Positions 29,220 through 39,000 of a stretch of DNA of 64,000 nt are shown in pieces. The stretch comes from Diplonema papillatum (Eukaryota; Euglenozoa; Diplonemea; Diplonemida; Diplonemidae). Location of the stretch: positions 1-64,000 of the forward strand of contig JAPJBO010000409.1 of assembly GCA_030068145.1 (NCBI GenBank). The letters are read 5' to 3'. The position numbers were made by a program, and so were the translations under genes. The notes below the pieces were generated by a model that was not told the origin of the DNA, did not search any database, and worked only from the letters and a program-made list of their open reading frames with translations. Numbering within the stretch: the first letter of the stretch is position 1; each line of letters opens with the position of its first letter.

Positions 29220-30872
29220 TTATGTCGTGGCCAAGCACTGCTCAGCACGAGACTTCAGCAGCTGGGCCATGGAAAGCCGCATGCCGAAGGCGAGGCCGAC
29301 CCCTCGCAGCAGAATGATCATGCGCCCCGGCATGACCATGTAGTCACACAAGTGTATGACGGGATCCGCCGCCTCGCACGCGTCGAGAAAGTCGGAGATG
29401 TTGTGCAGCTTCCCGTTCACCGTCAGGATGTCGTCTGTGTCGCGGTCGAACCAAAAAGACGTCAACTTCCACGCGATGTCAACACTCTCGTACTTCGTCT
29501 TGACCCCCATGCGCCTTGACTGCGCGTACAACGCTTCCTTGTCGCCGTCCGCCAGGTGCTTGACGAGCAGCGCTATGTCGCGCCTCTCGCCGACGGTGAG
29601 CCTTTTGACTTGCCCGAAGTCGATCAGGCCCAGTCTCCCGTCTTTGAGCAGCAGCACGTTTCCGGGGTGCGGGTCCCCGTTGAAGCAGCCGGTCAGGAAC
29701 AGCTGATCGCCGTGCACGTCGACCAGCGTCCGCATGATCTCCCCGAGGTTCACCGGGATCACGGACCACGTGAAAGGGCACGGCGCGAGCCTGCCTTCAA
29801 CCGCCAAGTTGTACAGGTAAGGAGCCGGCGTCAAGTTCAGCAAGAACACCGAGAAGTTCCGCGCCCAGTCCCGGACGCGCATCCACAGCGCCACCGCGCG
29901 GAGCTCCTTCGCTTGCTCTTCGAGGGACTTCAGCTCGAGTTCTCCGGACTTGAGCTTCCGGCGCTGCTCCTCTTCTAACTCATTGAGAGTCAGGTTCATG
30001 GTTTCGGCAATGGTGCGGTACGATTGCCGTACACCGTCGACGAGTTTTATCCCGTGCAGATAATCCATCACCAGCACTCTCCTGGTGCACAGGTCAAGGT
30101 GGGCGCGGGGTATGACGACTTTATCGCCCCACAACGGGGTCAGTTCGTCGTGGACTTGTTGGAGGTTCTTGGCCTCTTCGACGTAGTTGAACTCGGTCAA
30201 AAACTGTTTTTCGATCTCCGAGAAGGTCGGCTCGTACTGCGGGAGGAAGTAGTAGCAGAAGTTGCGGAGGGTCCGGATGTCGCCCCGGAACAGGTGCTCC
30301 GCCTCTGCGTGCTGGACCTTCACCGCGACCTCCGACCCGTCGTGCAGGACTGCGTGGTGGACCTGCCCTATGGACGCGGCGCCCGACGGCGTCTCGCAGA
30401 ACTCGCGGAACACTTCCTTGATCGGCCTGCCGTACTCAGCCTCGACAAGGCGGACCGCGTCGCCCTCCTTGAAAGGGGTCGGCGCCTGGTCCTCGGTTTC
30501 GCGCATCCACTTGATGTACTCCTGCGGCACGAAGTCCTCGCGGGAGGACATGATTTGCGCGTTTTTGAGGTAGAACCCGCGCATTTCGTAGCAGAGGTCC
30601 CGCGCCTTCGGCGAGCATTGCCGGTGCAGGTCCTCGTACCGCGCAGCGGCCTCCGCGTCGCTGATGCACCCTACGTCGCGGTTCAGGAACTGGACCCAGC
30701 GGTACTGCGAGTACAGCGGGAACACCCGGTACCAGAAGACCTGCGACCGCCCGATGCCCTCGTCCGCGTACCCGGCGGCGGCGGTGCCCGCCGCCAGGGC
30801 CCCGACGGCCCCGGCCGCGATGCGGAGCTTGCGGCCCATCCCGCTTGTCCTCGTTCCCCCCCCCCTACCCAC
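29220..30872 (-). CDS. ADCK1-type atypical kinase (ABC1/UbiB family)
   Basis: 550 residues. UbiB-family proteins are mitochondrial or plastid atypical kinases/ATPases linked to ubiquinone and lipid handling. Motifs in order: the KxGQ-like segment K103-N-A-Q106 followed by SSREDFVPQEYI, the Ala-rich loop SGAASIGQVH (163-172), AVK185 for the nucleotide-binding Lys, EFNYVEEAKN (227-236), NGDPHPGNVLL (398-408) as catalytic loop, and LIDFGQ (416-421) as metal-binding DFG. The N-terminal 15-35 residues are Ala/Gly-rich and could act as an organelle-targeting or membrane segment. A second ATG at 30839 is the likelier start because the first 11 codons lie in a G-rich tract. Odd: the first motif reads KNAQ, lacking the family's Gly. 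The length is normal, with no introns. Confidence 0.92.
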   Translation of the reverse strand: MGRGGGTRTSGMGRKLRIAAGAVGALAAGTAAAGYADEGIGRSQVFWYRVFPLYSQYRWVQFLNRDVGCISDAEAAARYEDLHRQCSPKARDLCYEMRGFYLKNAQIMSSREDFVPQEYIKWMRETEDQAPTPFKEGDAVRLVEAEYGRPIKEVFREFCETPSGAASIGQVHHAVLHDGSEVAVKVQHAEAEHLFRGDIRTLRNFCYYFLPQYEPTFSEIEKQFLTEFNYVEEAKNLQQVHDELTPLWGDKVVIPRAHLDLCTRRVLVMDYLHGIKLVDGVRQSYRTIAETMNLTLNELEEEQRRKLKSGELELKSLEEQAKELRAVALWMRVRDWARNFSVFLLNLTPAPYLYNLAVEGRLAPCPFTWSVIPVNLGEIMRTLVDVHGDQLFLTGCFNGDPHPGNVLLLKDGRLGLIDFGQVKRLTVGERRDIALLVKHLADGDKEALYAQSRRMGVKTKYESVDIAWKLTSFWFDRDTDDILTVNGKLHNISDFLDACEAADPVIHLCDYMVMPGRMIILLRGVGLAFGMRLSMAQLLKSRAEQCLATT

Positions 30873-30892
30873 CTTCTTTCCGCTCCACCTGC

Positions 30893-31100
30893 GTTACGCG
30901 TGCAGTCGGGGTGGGAAAATACTAGTCGAATGTTTGAACAGAACGCTGCCTCTCACGCATGATTGATGAAGAAGAGCTACCTAGCATCAAGCTTTCGAGA
31001 TTTACGCGTGTAGTCGGGGTTGGGATACCTTAGTGTAGAGAGATCTGCCTCTCATGCACGATTGATGATCAAGTCTTCTTCGAAGAAGTTGTATAACGAT
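30893..31100. repeat. Two diverged tandem units of about 110 bp
   Basis: TTACGCGTGCAGTCGGGGT at 30894 and TTACGCGTGTAGTCGGGGTT at 31001 each begin a unit. Each unit also contains TGCCTCTCA(C/T)GCA(T/C)GATTGATGA. The latter motif also occurs at 11533 and 43825. Confidence 0.7.
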
Positions 31101-32258
31101 GCGATCAGGCTTGCGCCACCTCCGGACCATCATAGCTGGACCATCCCAGCTTCGAAGGAGGGTTTTCCAGAAAACCTCAGATGACTTCTAAGCCGGACCA
31201 TCCCATCCCCATCCCCTGGAACTGCATCGCATGACCTACCGCTGCCCACCGCGGTAAATCACGTTGCGGCGCGGCCTATCGGGAAGGGATGGACCTCGGG
31301 GTGTTCTGCATAATCTTTCGATTTCGAGACGCGCGTCCGCTCTTCCGTGCCCTTCTCCTTCATTTTCTGCCTGGCAGTATCCGCTCCTTTCGCGCATGCA
31401 TGTCGCTCTTACTCTGTTCTAGCGTTTATTGTGGTTTAGAGGTTCGGTGTTTTAGGGTCTCCGGTTGACCATTGAGGCTGTGAGGCGGGTGGTATGAGTA
31501 GGCTTATACACTTTAACTACGGCTAGCCATGTTTGTAAGTGTTGCGACCGACACCAAGAACAAATTCGCTTTGAATTTAGTCTTGGGCCCCCCACGCGCA
31601 TGCATGTCGCTCTTACTCTGTTCGTTCGGTCCCGCCCTGCCTAACCGTCAAGCCAAGGGCCGAGAGGAGGATTCCTTCCGCTGCGCTTGCTATGTTGAAC
31701 GGGTTCTTTCATTTACTTCGTTGACCGCACTACCCTGTGCTCAAATCCTGGACGTGGTTTTAGGTGCCAATTGGTCATGATCAGAGGGTCCTACTCGGGC
31801 GGTTCAGTTTCCTTGCACGTCGCGTGGGGGATAAACAAAAAACGGCAAAAGGAGCGAACTAAAAGGCATCGACCTTGCCTGCCGAGGGAGCCCCCTCGCT
31901 GTAGCAAGCCAGCGGGCCAGAGCACAAACGAAAAGAAGCAAAATGATGACAGCGCCGCGGGGGTGACCCGGCGCTGTGGACGAGAAAAGCGGACAGGGCT
32001 GTCCGAGGGAAACCCCGGGCTCTTCACCTTCTGAGAGAGCCCCCTCACCCCTCGGCATTTGGCATTTGAGCCCCCTTCCCCCTCGGAAGTCTTCTAAAAT
32101 GGAGCCGGTCAAAGCAAGCTTTCACTCCAAGAAAAAGTGGTAAGGAGCAGTTTGAGCTTGACATGCAGCAACAAATCTGTGATGCTGGACTGCACGGCTA
32201 CCTTTTTTGCACGCGTCGTGTCGTGCTTCGGTGTAGTAAACTTTAGCAACCCATGGAA
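31101..32258. other. Intergenic region upstream of the ADCK1-like gene
   Basis: No gene. A 28-bp direct repeat (CGCGCATGCATGTCGCTCTT start) lies at 31392 and 31597. Motif D is near 31428-31476. A segment at 31518-31595 matches 57703-57780 (GACCGACACCAAG, TCTTGGGCC). Confidence 0.55.
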
Positions 32259-32500
32259 GGATGCCAAAAGTGGAGGGGGAAAGATTCTGGCAAAGTACGA
32301 TGCTGTGCATGTGGGGTACGGGACCTACACTCTCGGGCGCATGCTGAGGCCAACTGAGATCCGAATCCGTCTTCTTCTGAACATGAACCCCCGTTTCTCT
32401 CGGTTTAGAAGTCCCTGTTGGTTGCAGAAGTCACGCACCCTACATGTCGTACTTTGCCAGAATACTGCTGCCCAAACCCCTCCCTTCCACTTTGGCATCG
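32259..32500. mobile_element. MITE-like element with long inverted repeats
   Basis: The first ~75 bases (GGATGCCAAAAGTGG, then TTCTGGCAAAGTACGA) are the reverse complement, with mismatches, of the last ~80 bases. The total is about 242 bp and no ORF is present. A diverged half-copy lies in each peroxidase spacer (1708-1775 and equivalents). A target-site duplication is not obvious. Confidence 0.6.
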
Positions 32501-32647
32501 TCTCATATATTATGCGACAACAATCCGCGACGAAAGGCGTGTGCAAACTGGTAGTTAGTTCGATGCCCTTCTAGTTCGGGAGCAAGTCTGGACGAAGAAC
32601 AGTGCATATTACAACCGAACGAGTGACGCAAGGCGGCCGCCTGGGCA

Positions 32648-32755
32648 GCGCCGAAAATACTCGAAGGAGCCGCCCTGTGCTCATTTCGACGGAGGCTAGA
32701 GGGGGGAGAAACACAACTACAAAATGGTCATTATTTTGTCGAACGCTTACACCAG
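32648..32755. repeat. Dispersed repeat C, copy at 32.6 kb
   Basis: AAAATACTCGAAGGAGC through TTCGACGGAGGCTAGAGG to TCGAACGCTTAC matches 57905-57998. The homologous DNA continues at 44448-44582 and 57987-58127. Confidence 0.7.
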
Positions 32756-34279
32756 AAAAAATGAATCTAATTAAAGGAAGAAACTGCAAGTCTTCGACTC
32801 TTTGAAGCTTTTCTGCACGGAGCGCACGGTGCGTGCGTCGAAAGCACAACACGGGTCCTGCGAAATGCTGTGGTAGGGCACAGACCATTCGCATTCAGCT
32901 GACTAACCCCGATGGATTGTCATTAGCGCGCACACGATAAGGGAAACGTGAGGGGTGACAGGATGTAGGGGGAGGGGGGCGCGTGGTACACGCATGCACC
33001 ACGTGCAACTGGAAGTCAATCAAAAGATGACTAAGTACCGTCGTAGTCCACTGCCGGGGTCAGGGGGGAAGTAATAACCAACCTGGAATGGTACATGCTC
33101 AACGGTATTCGGTCCTTTGATCCACGGACACTTTCCGAGATGGCAGGGGGGCCCTCTGTCTCAGGGAGGACAAACCGTGACTGGCACAGTATCTTCACTA
33201 CTGTAAAGAACCCTTGAAAAGTATGCCTTCGCCCTTCTGCTATCCTTTTGCAAAGACTGTTAACAGTGCGCCATTCTTCGCGTGGCAGAAGTGAACGGCA
33301 ACCGTGGTCATGACACATCAGGCAACGCCTGGTACGGGTGATTCCCACATGAAGAGCCGCGCGTTTCAGTGCGACCACTACTCTCCGGCCTGGGGGGGGC
33401 TCTGGCCTTGCAGAGGGTTGTGTCTTTATAGCGGCTTGGACCAGTGGGTTCCTCTGTATTTACAAGGGGGTGAGGTGGGGTGGTTGTCGTTCCTTCCCCA
33501 GAAGTCAGGAACGTGATACTCGGGCGCACTTGTCACGAGTTTCAGTTTTCCTCAACGCGGTATTTCCCAATCACGGTGTCTCGAAGCCATCCCGTAGCGC
33601 ATTCCAGTTCGGAAGCAAGCAGGGAAGAAGACGGAGCAATCCTTACGATGCAGTGACGCGGCGGCGGTATTCGCGCTTCAGGACCAGGGCTGCCGCCGTG
33701 AGCTTCGAGTTCCCCTGTTCTACAATTTGGCTCGGTGTGCTCGGGACAAGCCAAAGAGACTCGCAAAGCGGCCGTCTAGGTTGAAACGCCTGGCTGGTTT
33801 GCAATGCGAGCGTTGGTGAACGGAAAACCGCGCAACGAAGACCGATCCTGTTCGGATATCAGGAACTAATGCACTCGCGGACGCAACGGTGCGAGGGCAG
33901 ATTCTCCGTTTCTGGGACATGTGCGTTTGCGCAGTTCCTTGGGTTGCCTTGTAGCTTCACCTTGCGTGCGCGGGAGAAGCCAAAGGCTAAAGAGACGTAA
34001 AGAGGCACATGCTGCGTTGTTTTTCGCAAAGATGTCGTCTGCCAGGCTCGAACGTCGTCCTGCCAGTTCCTAGTTTTGCGACTGGAAATGTTGGTGAAGG
34101 GAGGCCCCGCGCAACGAGGACTGGTCCTGTGTTTCGCGCGAATTTCCTCGTTTCGCCTGCGGCGCCCACGGGGGGCATGCGATGCAGCCCCTTAGGTTGC
34201 CTGTAGCTTCGCCTTCAGCGTGCACGAGGGGGGGGCGAAGGGGTAGAAGGGGCAAAGAAGAGGGGGAAGGGCGGGAAGG
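32756..34279. other. Intergenic region downstream of the SGNH-like gene
   Basis: No gene is recognised. Two diverged copies of a block of about 150 bp lie at 33810-33970 and 34085-34230 (GTTGGTGAA, CGCGCAACGA, GGTTGCC, TAGCTTC in the same order). The second copy abuts the stop codon of the SGNH-like gene, so part of its 3' UTR is duplicated. Bases 33650-33710 resemble 24530-24585. Confidence 0.5.
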
Positions 34280-35188
34280 TCACTTTTCATCCCGCAAAGC
34301 TGCCGCGACCTTGGCCTGGACGTCTTGCCGCGACATGGCTTCGGCGATGGCGGTCTCGCGCTCCGCCAGGCGCTTCTGCAAGCCGGGTTGGAAGAAGAGC
34401 CACTCGATGTTGATGAGCGAGTTCTTGATGATGGTGTACAACTCCTTAGCGATCCTCTTGTACCCTTTCGAGGCCAGGTGCTTCGAATCGAAGCAGAAGA
34501 GCTCGTTGCGCTTGTACTGCTCAATGTCAGGGCCAAGGTGCACGTGCTCTTCGCCGGCAGACGCCACAGCCTTGCGCAGTAGCTGGTTCCTCTCGTCCAG
34601 CAGCCATCCCCGGCGGACCCGACCGACTTCAAGGTACCCCCTCGTGGGCATCGTGCAGATCCAGACCCGCTTCCCCTGCTCCAGCAGAGCCCGCGCGATT
34701 TGCATCACGTTCTGCGCAGTGGCCTCCGGATCCGGCGTCTTGTCGTTGTAGCCCAAGTGGATAACGACGCAGTCGCAGTCGGCGTGGAGCGCGCCTTCTC
34801 CGAAGGACGCCGCGAAGAGGTTCTTCTTCCAGCACAAAAACCCCAGACTCGCGGGCTTTCCCTTGTAGTCGGGCAGCCACTCTTCGCTGGTGCTGTACGG
34901 GTGCCCTTCGGAGAAGGCCCGCCATTCGAATCGAACGTCCTCCTTCGCCTTGATCTCCGCGTCCAGATACTTCCCGTATCCCGGGGTGATCCCACACGTC
35001 ACCCAGTCACCGAATCCGGATGCGAACTCGTCCCCGATGATCAGGATCTTCCGCTTCACGTTCCTCCTTCGGTAGAACCTGTCCTTCCACATCCAGTCGT
35101 TGATAAGAAGCCATATCCACGAGATCACCGTCCGGAAAATGACGTAGTACAGGCTCAGCTTGTCCAGAAACCCGGCCATTTTGAGCAA
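34280..35188 (-). CDS. SGNH-hydrolase-like membrane-anchored protein, nucleophile Ser replaced
   Basis: 302 residues. Residues 11-30 form a hydrophobic helix, probably a membrane anchor, followed by a basic stretch (RRRNVKRK). The fold blocks of SGNH/GDSL hydrolases follow: block I ILIIGDEFASGFGD (49-62), block III HLGYNDKT (144-151) and block V DSKHLASKGYKRIAKEL (234-250) with the Asp/His pair Asp234 and His237. In block I, Glu54 stands where active members have the catalytic Ser. The protein may therefore be inactive, or use another nucleophile. A C-terminal helical tail (260-302) is charged. The start is at 35188 or, three codons later, at MAGFLDK. No intron or frameshift. Confidence 0.75.
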   Translation of the reverse strand: MLKMAGFLDKLSLYYVIFRTVISWIWLLINDWMWKDRFYRRRNVKRKILIIGDEFASGFGDWVTCGITPGYGKYLDAEIKAKEDVRFEWRAFSEGHPYSTSEEWLPDYKGKPASLGFLCWKKNLFAASFGEGALHADCDCVVIHLGYNDKTPDPEATAQNVMQIARALLEQGKRVWICTMPTRGYLEVGRVRRGWLLDERNQLLRKAVASAGEEHVHLGPDIEQYKRNELFCFDSKHLASKGYKRIAKELYTIIKNSLINIEWLFFQPGLQKRLAERETAIAEAMSRQDVQAKVAAALRDEK

Positions 35189-36045
35189 CCCCTCGACTCG
35201 CTAACAACCAGCAGGCTGCACGTGCCCACCCCGACCACCCTCCTTCCTTTCTTTCTCTTTTCTTTTGATGAGATTCCTTTCGTTTCGTTTTTCGTTTTCC
35301 CTGGTTTCGGCAGTTGTTGCAGAGTTTCCGCCGTTCCAGGTGGAGACGCAACTGCAAGAGGAAGGGTCACGAGAGGCACGCTCCGAGATTCATGTGCTAG
35401 GAGTGAAGCCGGGGGCCAAAGGGCCACTAGACCATGCTTTGTTGAGGATCGGTGCAGGATCGTCTGATCCGACCTGATTTCGGCTTCAGCCCGAAATCCA
35501 CGCTCCAGCCTAGCATTAACAAAAAAAAACGGGCTCCTTTGTTGTTATTGCTCTCTTGCTTGTGGCCCAGCGCTGGGCCGGTTTTCTGCACTAGGCAGAA
35601 GTCGCGTTCTGTACTCTTGGTGTTTTTTGCGCGGGAACCTTCCACGAACGAGAGGTGAGCATTCAAAAAGGTACTCAGCCGCAACCAGCAGAGTCTGCAT
35701 GGCGGAGAATCGACACAACGAAAGGACGCCCTGAAAAGGAGTCACTTCCTGTGCTGCGATCGGTATGTGGGAGAGAGGGATGGTTAAAGAACACCTCGGG
35801 ATAGCAAACTCTAATTAGGGGACAATCCGCAGTTTTGTGGGGTGGGCAACTTCAATCGAACGGGCGTCACTCGTTCTGACGGGTAGGAACAGCAAACTTG
35901 TAGCGGAAGCCTTGACGCTGACGATGTGCTAGAGTTGGAGTGCGAGGCATGGAACCCTGCTGCAAGGATTGAGAGTGCGCCCAAAGCAGACAGATACAAC
36001 GGTGTGTCTTGAGTCTGTGCGAGGAGTGTACGAAGCGGCAGCGTG
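35189..36045. other. Intergenic region between the SGNH-like and giant genes
   Basis: No gene and no strong repeat seen. A-run near 35520-35530. Short minus frames overlap here without domain features. Confidence 0.5.
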
Positions 36046-39000
36046 TCAAGCCATCAGCAAGCGTCTCGCCGGGGCAGACAGGGCATCCACCACGTCGCGT
36101 TCGCCTTGGCCGTCGGCTACTGCGCAGATGGCATCGATGGTTCCGCCAGGGTGGAGGCGCAGGGTCTTGTACACCGCGGCAAGGTCCGGGAGCGCGCTGA
36201 AGGCGTGCGCGGCTTGCTGCAGCACCCGGCGCCGAGCCACGGGCGCGGCCGGGCAGCGGAACAAGGCGTCGCCGACGGCGTGCACGAGGCCCGGCCACAG
36301 GCTGGGCGACCGCCTGGCGAGGCCGACTGCCCACGGGGCCCCGTGGGCCACGGCCGCCTGCGCGACGGCGTCGAACGCTTTGGCCCGCGCCTCGGCTTTC
36401 TTGCGGAGGCCGAACGCGGTGTCCAGGGACCGCGCGCTGCTTTCGCCCGGCGCGCCGGCGCCGCCGCCGCCGCCCGCCGGCTCCGGAAAGCAGCACAGCG
36501 TCCGCGCCAGCAGCGGCAGCCAGCGGCGGTCGCCGCCGTACCGATCGAACAGCTCCTCGGTGCAATCCCGCCGCGCGTCCTCCGCCGCCACGCCCCGCAG
36601 GAGCCGGGCGCACAGCGCCCACGCCTTCACGAAAACGGCGAGGTCGTCGTTCCAGGCCGTTTGCGCTCGCCCCCGGTCCTCCTCGTCTTCGTCCGAGGAC
36701 AGCTGCGCACCGGGCGGGTGGTCGCACGGGAGGTCTGCGAAGTGAGGGCACTCCGCAAGGCGTTCGAGGAAAAACCCGCGGTTCACCCCACGGGACCCGG
36801 GCACGCCTTCTTCAATGGAAGACAAGACGCGGAGGAGGAGCCGCCCGTCGGGCACTGTGGCCTGCCGAGACAGGCACCACTGGTCCGAGAGCTCGAGGAT
36901 GCGGGTGAGCGACCGGGCGTCGCGGGGCCGCCACGTCTTCTCGACCCGGGGCAGGAGCAGCGCGCGGATCTCGGCCGAAAAAAGGCGGAAAACGAGGGCC
37001 TCGTGCGCCGCTCCCCCGCACCCCCCCGAGGCGAGGCGCGAGGTGCGCCGCAGGAGCCGCAGGGCGCGCGCCGCGACCGGCTCGGCCTCGTGCCGGAGCA
37101 GCAGGCAGAGCCCGGCGGCGAGCGGCGGCGCCACCGGCGCGGTCTCGACGCACGCCAGGAGCCGGTCGACGTCCGCGGAGGGCGAGAGCACCATGCCCTC
37201 GAGCAGCAGCGCCAGCAGCGGCGGCAGCCCGCCCGGCGCGAACCTCGGTTCCCCGCACCGACGGCGACCCCCATCGCGTGGCGACCCGCCCCCTGCGTAC
37301 AAACCGGCCGCCTGTGAGTGCGCGAGCACCCCCGGAGGAAGACCCGTCGTTTCCGATTGCGGGGCAGCTCCGCCTCCGCCCGCGAGACCGGCGGCAGGCG
37401 CGCGCCGCCGGAAGCTGGTCCCGCCCCCCGCCGACTTCGGAGCGGACGGCTGGCGCGCCGCGAGCCCCGCCAGGCTCCCGGCGCGGTCGAGGTGGTCGAG
37501 CATCGGCGCCAGCCCTCCGTGCAGCCACGCTTCCAGGTCGACGCGCTGGCCGAGCGTCTGGACGTTTTGCCGGATGACCTCTTGGCACGTGTTCCGGACA
37601 TCGGGGTGGTGATGGGAAACGGCTGCTTCCAGAAGCCGCGCCAGGAGTTCCGTCGGTAGAGGGCCGTCGAGCACGCGGGGGAGTACGCGGAGGAAATTGT
37701 GCTCCCTCCCAGGCGTCAAGTACCGAAACGACTGAGCCAACGTGTGCGCCGTGGCGCGCGACTTCGAGAACACCCCTGCGCAGAGCGCCGAGACCTCGGC
37801 GTCTTCGTGCTCCGCCCCCAGCCGCATGAGCGGGTCGAGGACGCCGGGCGCCACCGCGGCCAAGTCCTGCGAGAGGGCCTGCACGGCGCGGAGAAAGTGC
37901 ACCTTCTCGATCTCCGGCGCCGGTTCCTGAGATTCCGCTGTGCCGCCGGCTGTCGGAGCCGGGGCGCTGTGCACGGGGCAAACAGAAGAAGACGGCGCAG
38001 GCGAGCAACCGTCTTTGGAGCTGCGGAACTCCTTCATTTCGTCGCGTCTAGGGTGCACGGGCCCGGGGAGAGGAGAGGCGCTCTCTGTTGGATCCCGTGA
38101 ACCATCGCTTTTGCCGACACGCGAAGGAGAAGGAGAGCTGTTGTCTGTCGGATCACGCGACTCGTCGCTCGTATCAGCTGGGGAAAGACTAGAGGAAACA
38201 GCATCTTTCGGGAGGCTTGATTCATCGCTTTCGTCGACACCAAGATACGCGGTAGCAGAGTCGCCAAATATAACGGGTTTCTCGTCGGAAGCAGAAGAAG
38301 GAGAAGGAGAGGAGCCAGGCTCTTCGCCCTTGTTCTCGTTTTCCCCCGGTGACGGTCGGTTAAGTCGTTCTTTTCCATCGGTTTCGTCCGCTTCCCCCTT
38401 CTCTCCAGGCGCGGCGCCGGCGGCTTCTGCCGCGCGCGGCTGCGGGCCGCTGTCCTCTCCCCACCCTTGCCTCTCCACAAACGCGAGGATCACCTCCGAC
38501 AGGTGCCGCACCAGAACCTCGACGCCCCACGGCGACCTCGCAAAGAAGTCCCTCGCGCCCTCTCTGCAGCGAACGGACGGCGACCGCCAGGTCAGCTGCA
38601 ACAAGCACAGCACCGCCGGGTCGTCCCTGCCCAGATACGGCAGAAAGCTGGGCGAAACCCCGTTCAGAACACCTGTGAGCGTGGATGTGACGGGACCGAC
38701 TACGGGAGAAGGGCAGCCGGGCCCCGGCGGGTTCGCCTCAGCCAGGGCGAGCCGAGACGCGGCGTGCAGGTGCTCCGATATGACGGGCCGGAGCTCGGCC
38801 GCCAGTTTTTTGGCGGAGGCCGACGAAAGATCCGGGAAGCTCGTGACGCGGTCCCGCAGGGCAGCCTGCACTTTTTCCCCCGCCTCTGTCCCGGCCGTGG
38901 CGAGCCGGATCAGCGCGTCGACGACCGCGACACTGAACTGCCCTACGGCAGGCAGCCCCTTCAGCAGCTTCTCCGCCACGCACGCACTGCTCGCCCGGGC

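Noticed and set aside
36043..37317. Plus-strand frames of 240-440 codons opposite the giant gene (also 37940-39262, 42397-43686)
   Set aside because: Shadows of a GC-rich minus-strand gene; composition is biased and the frames overlap one another.
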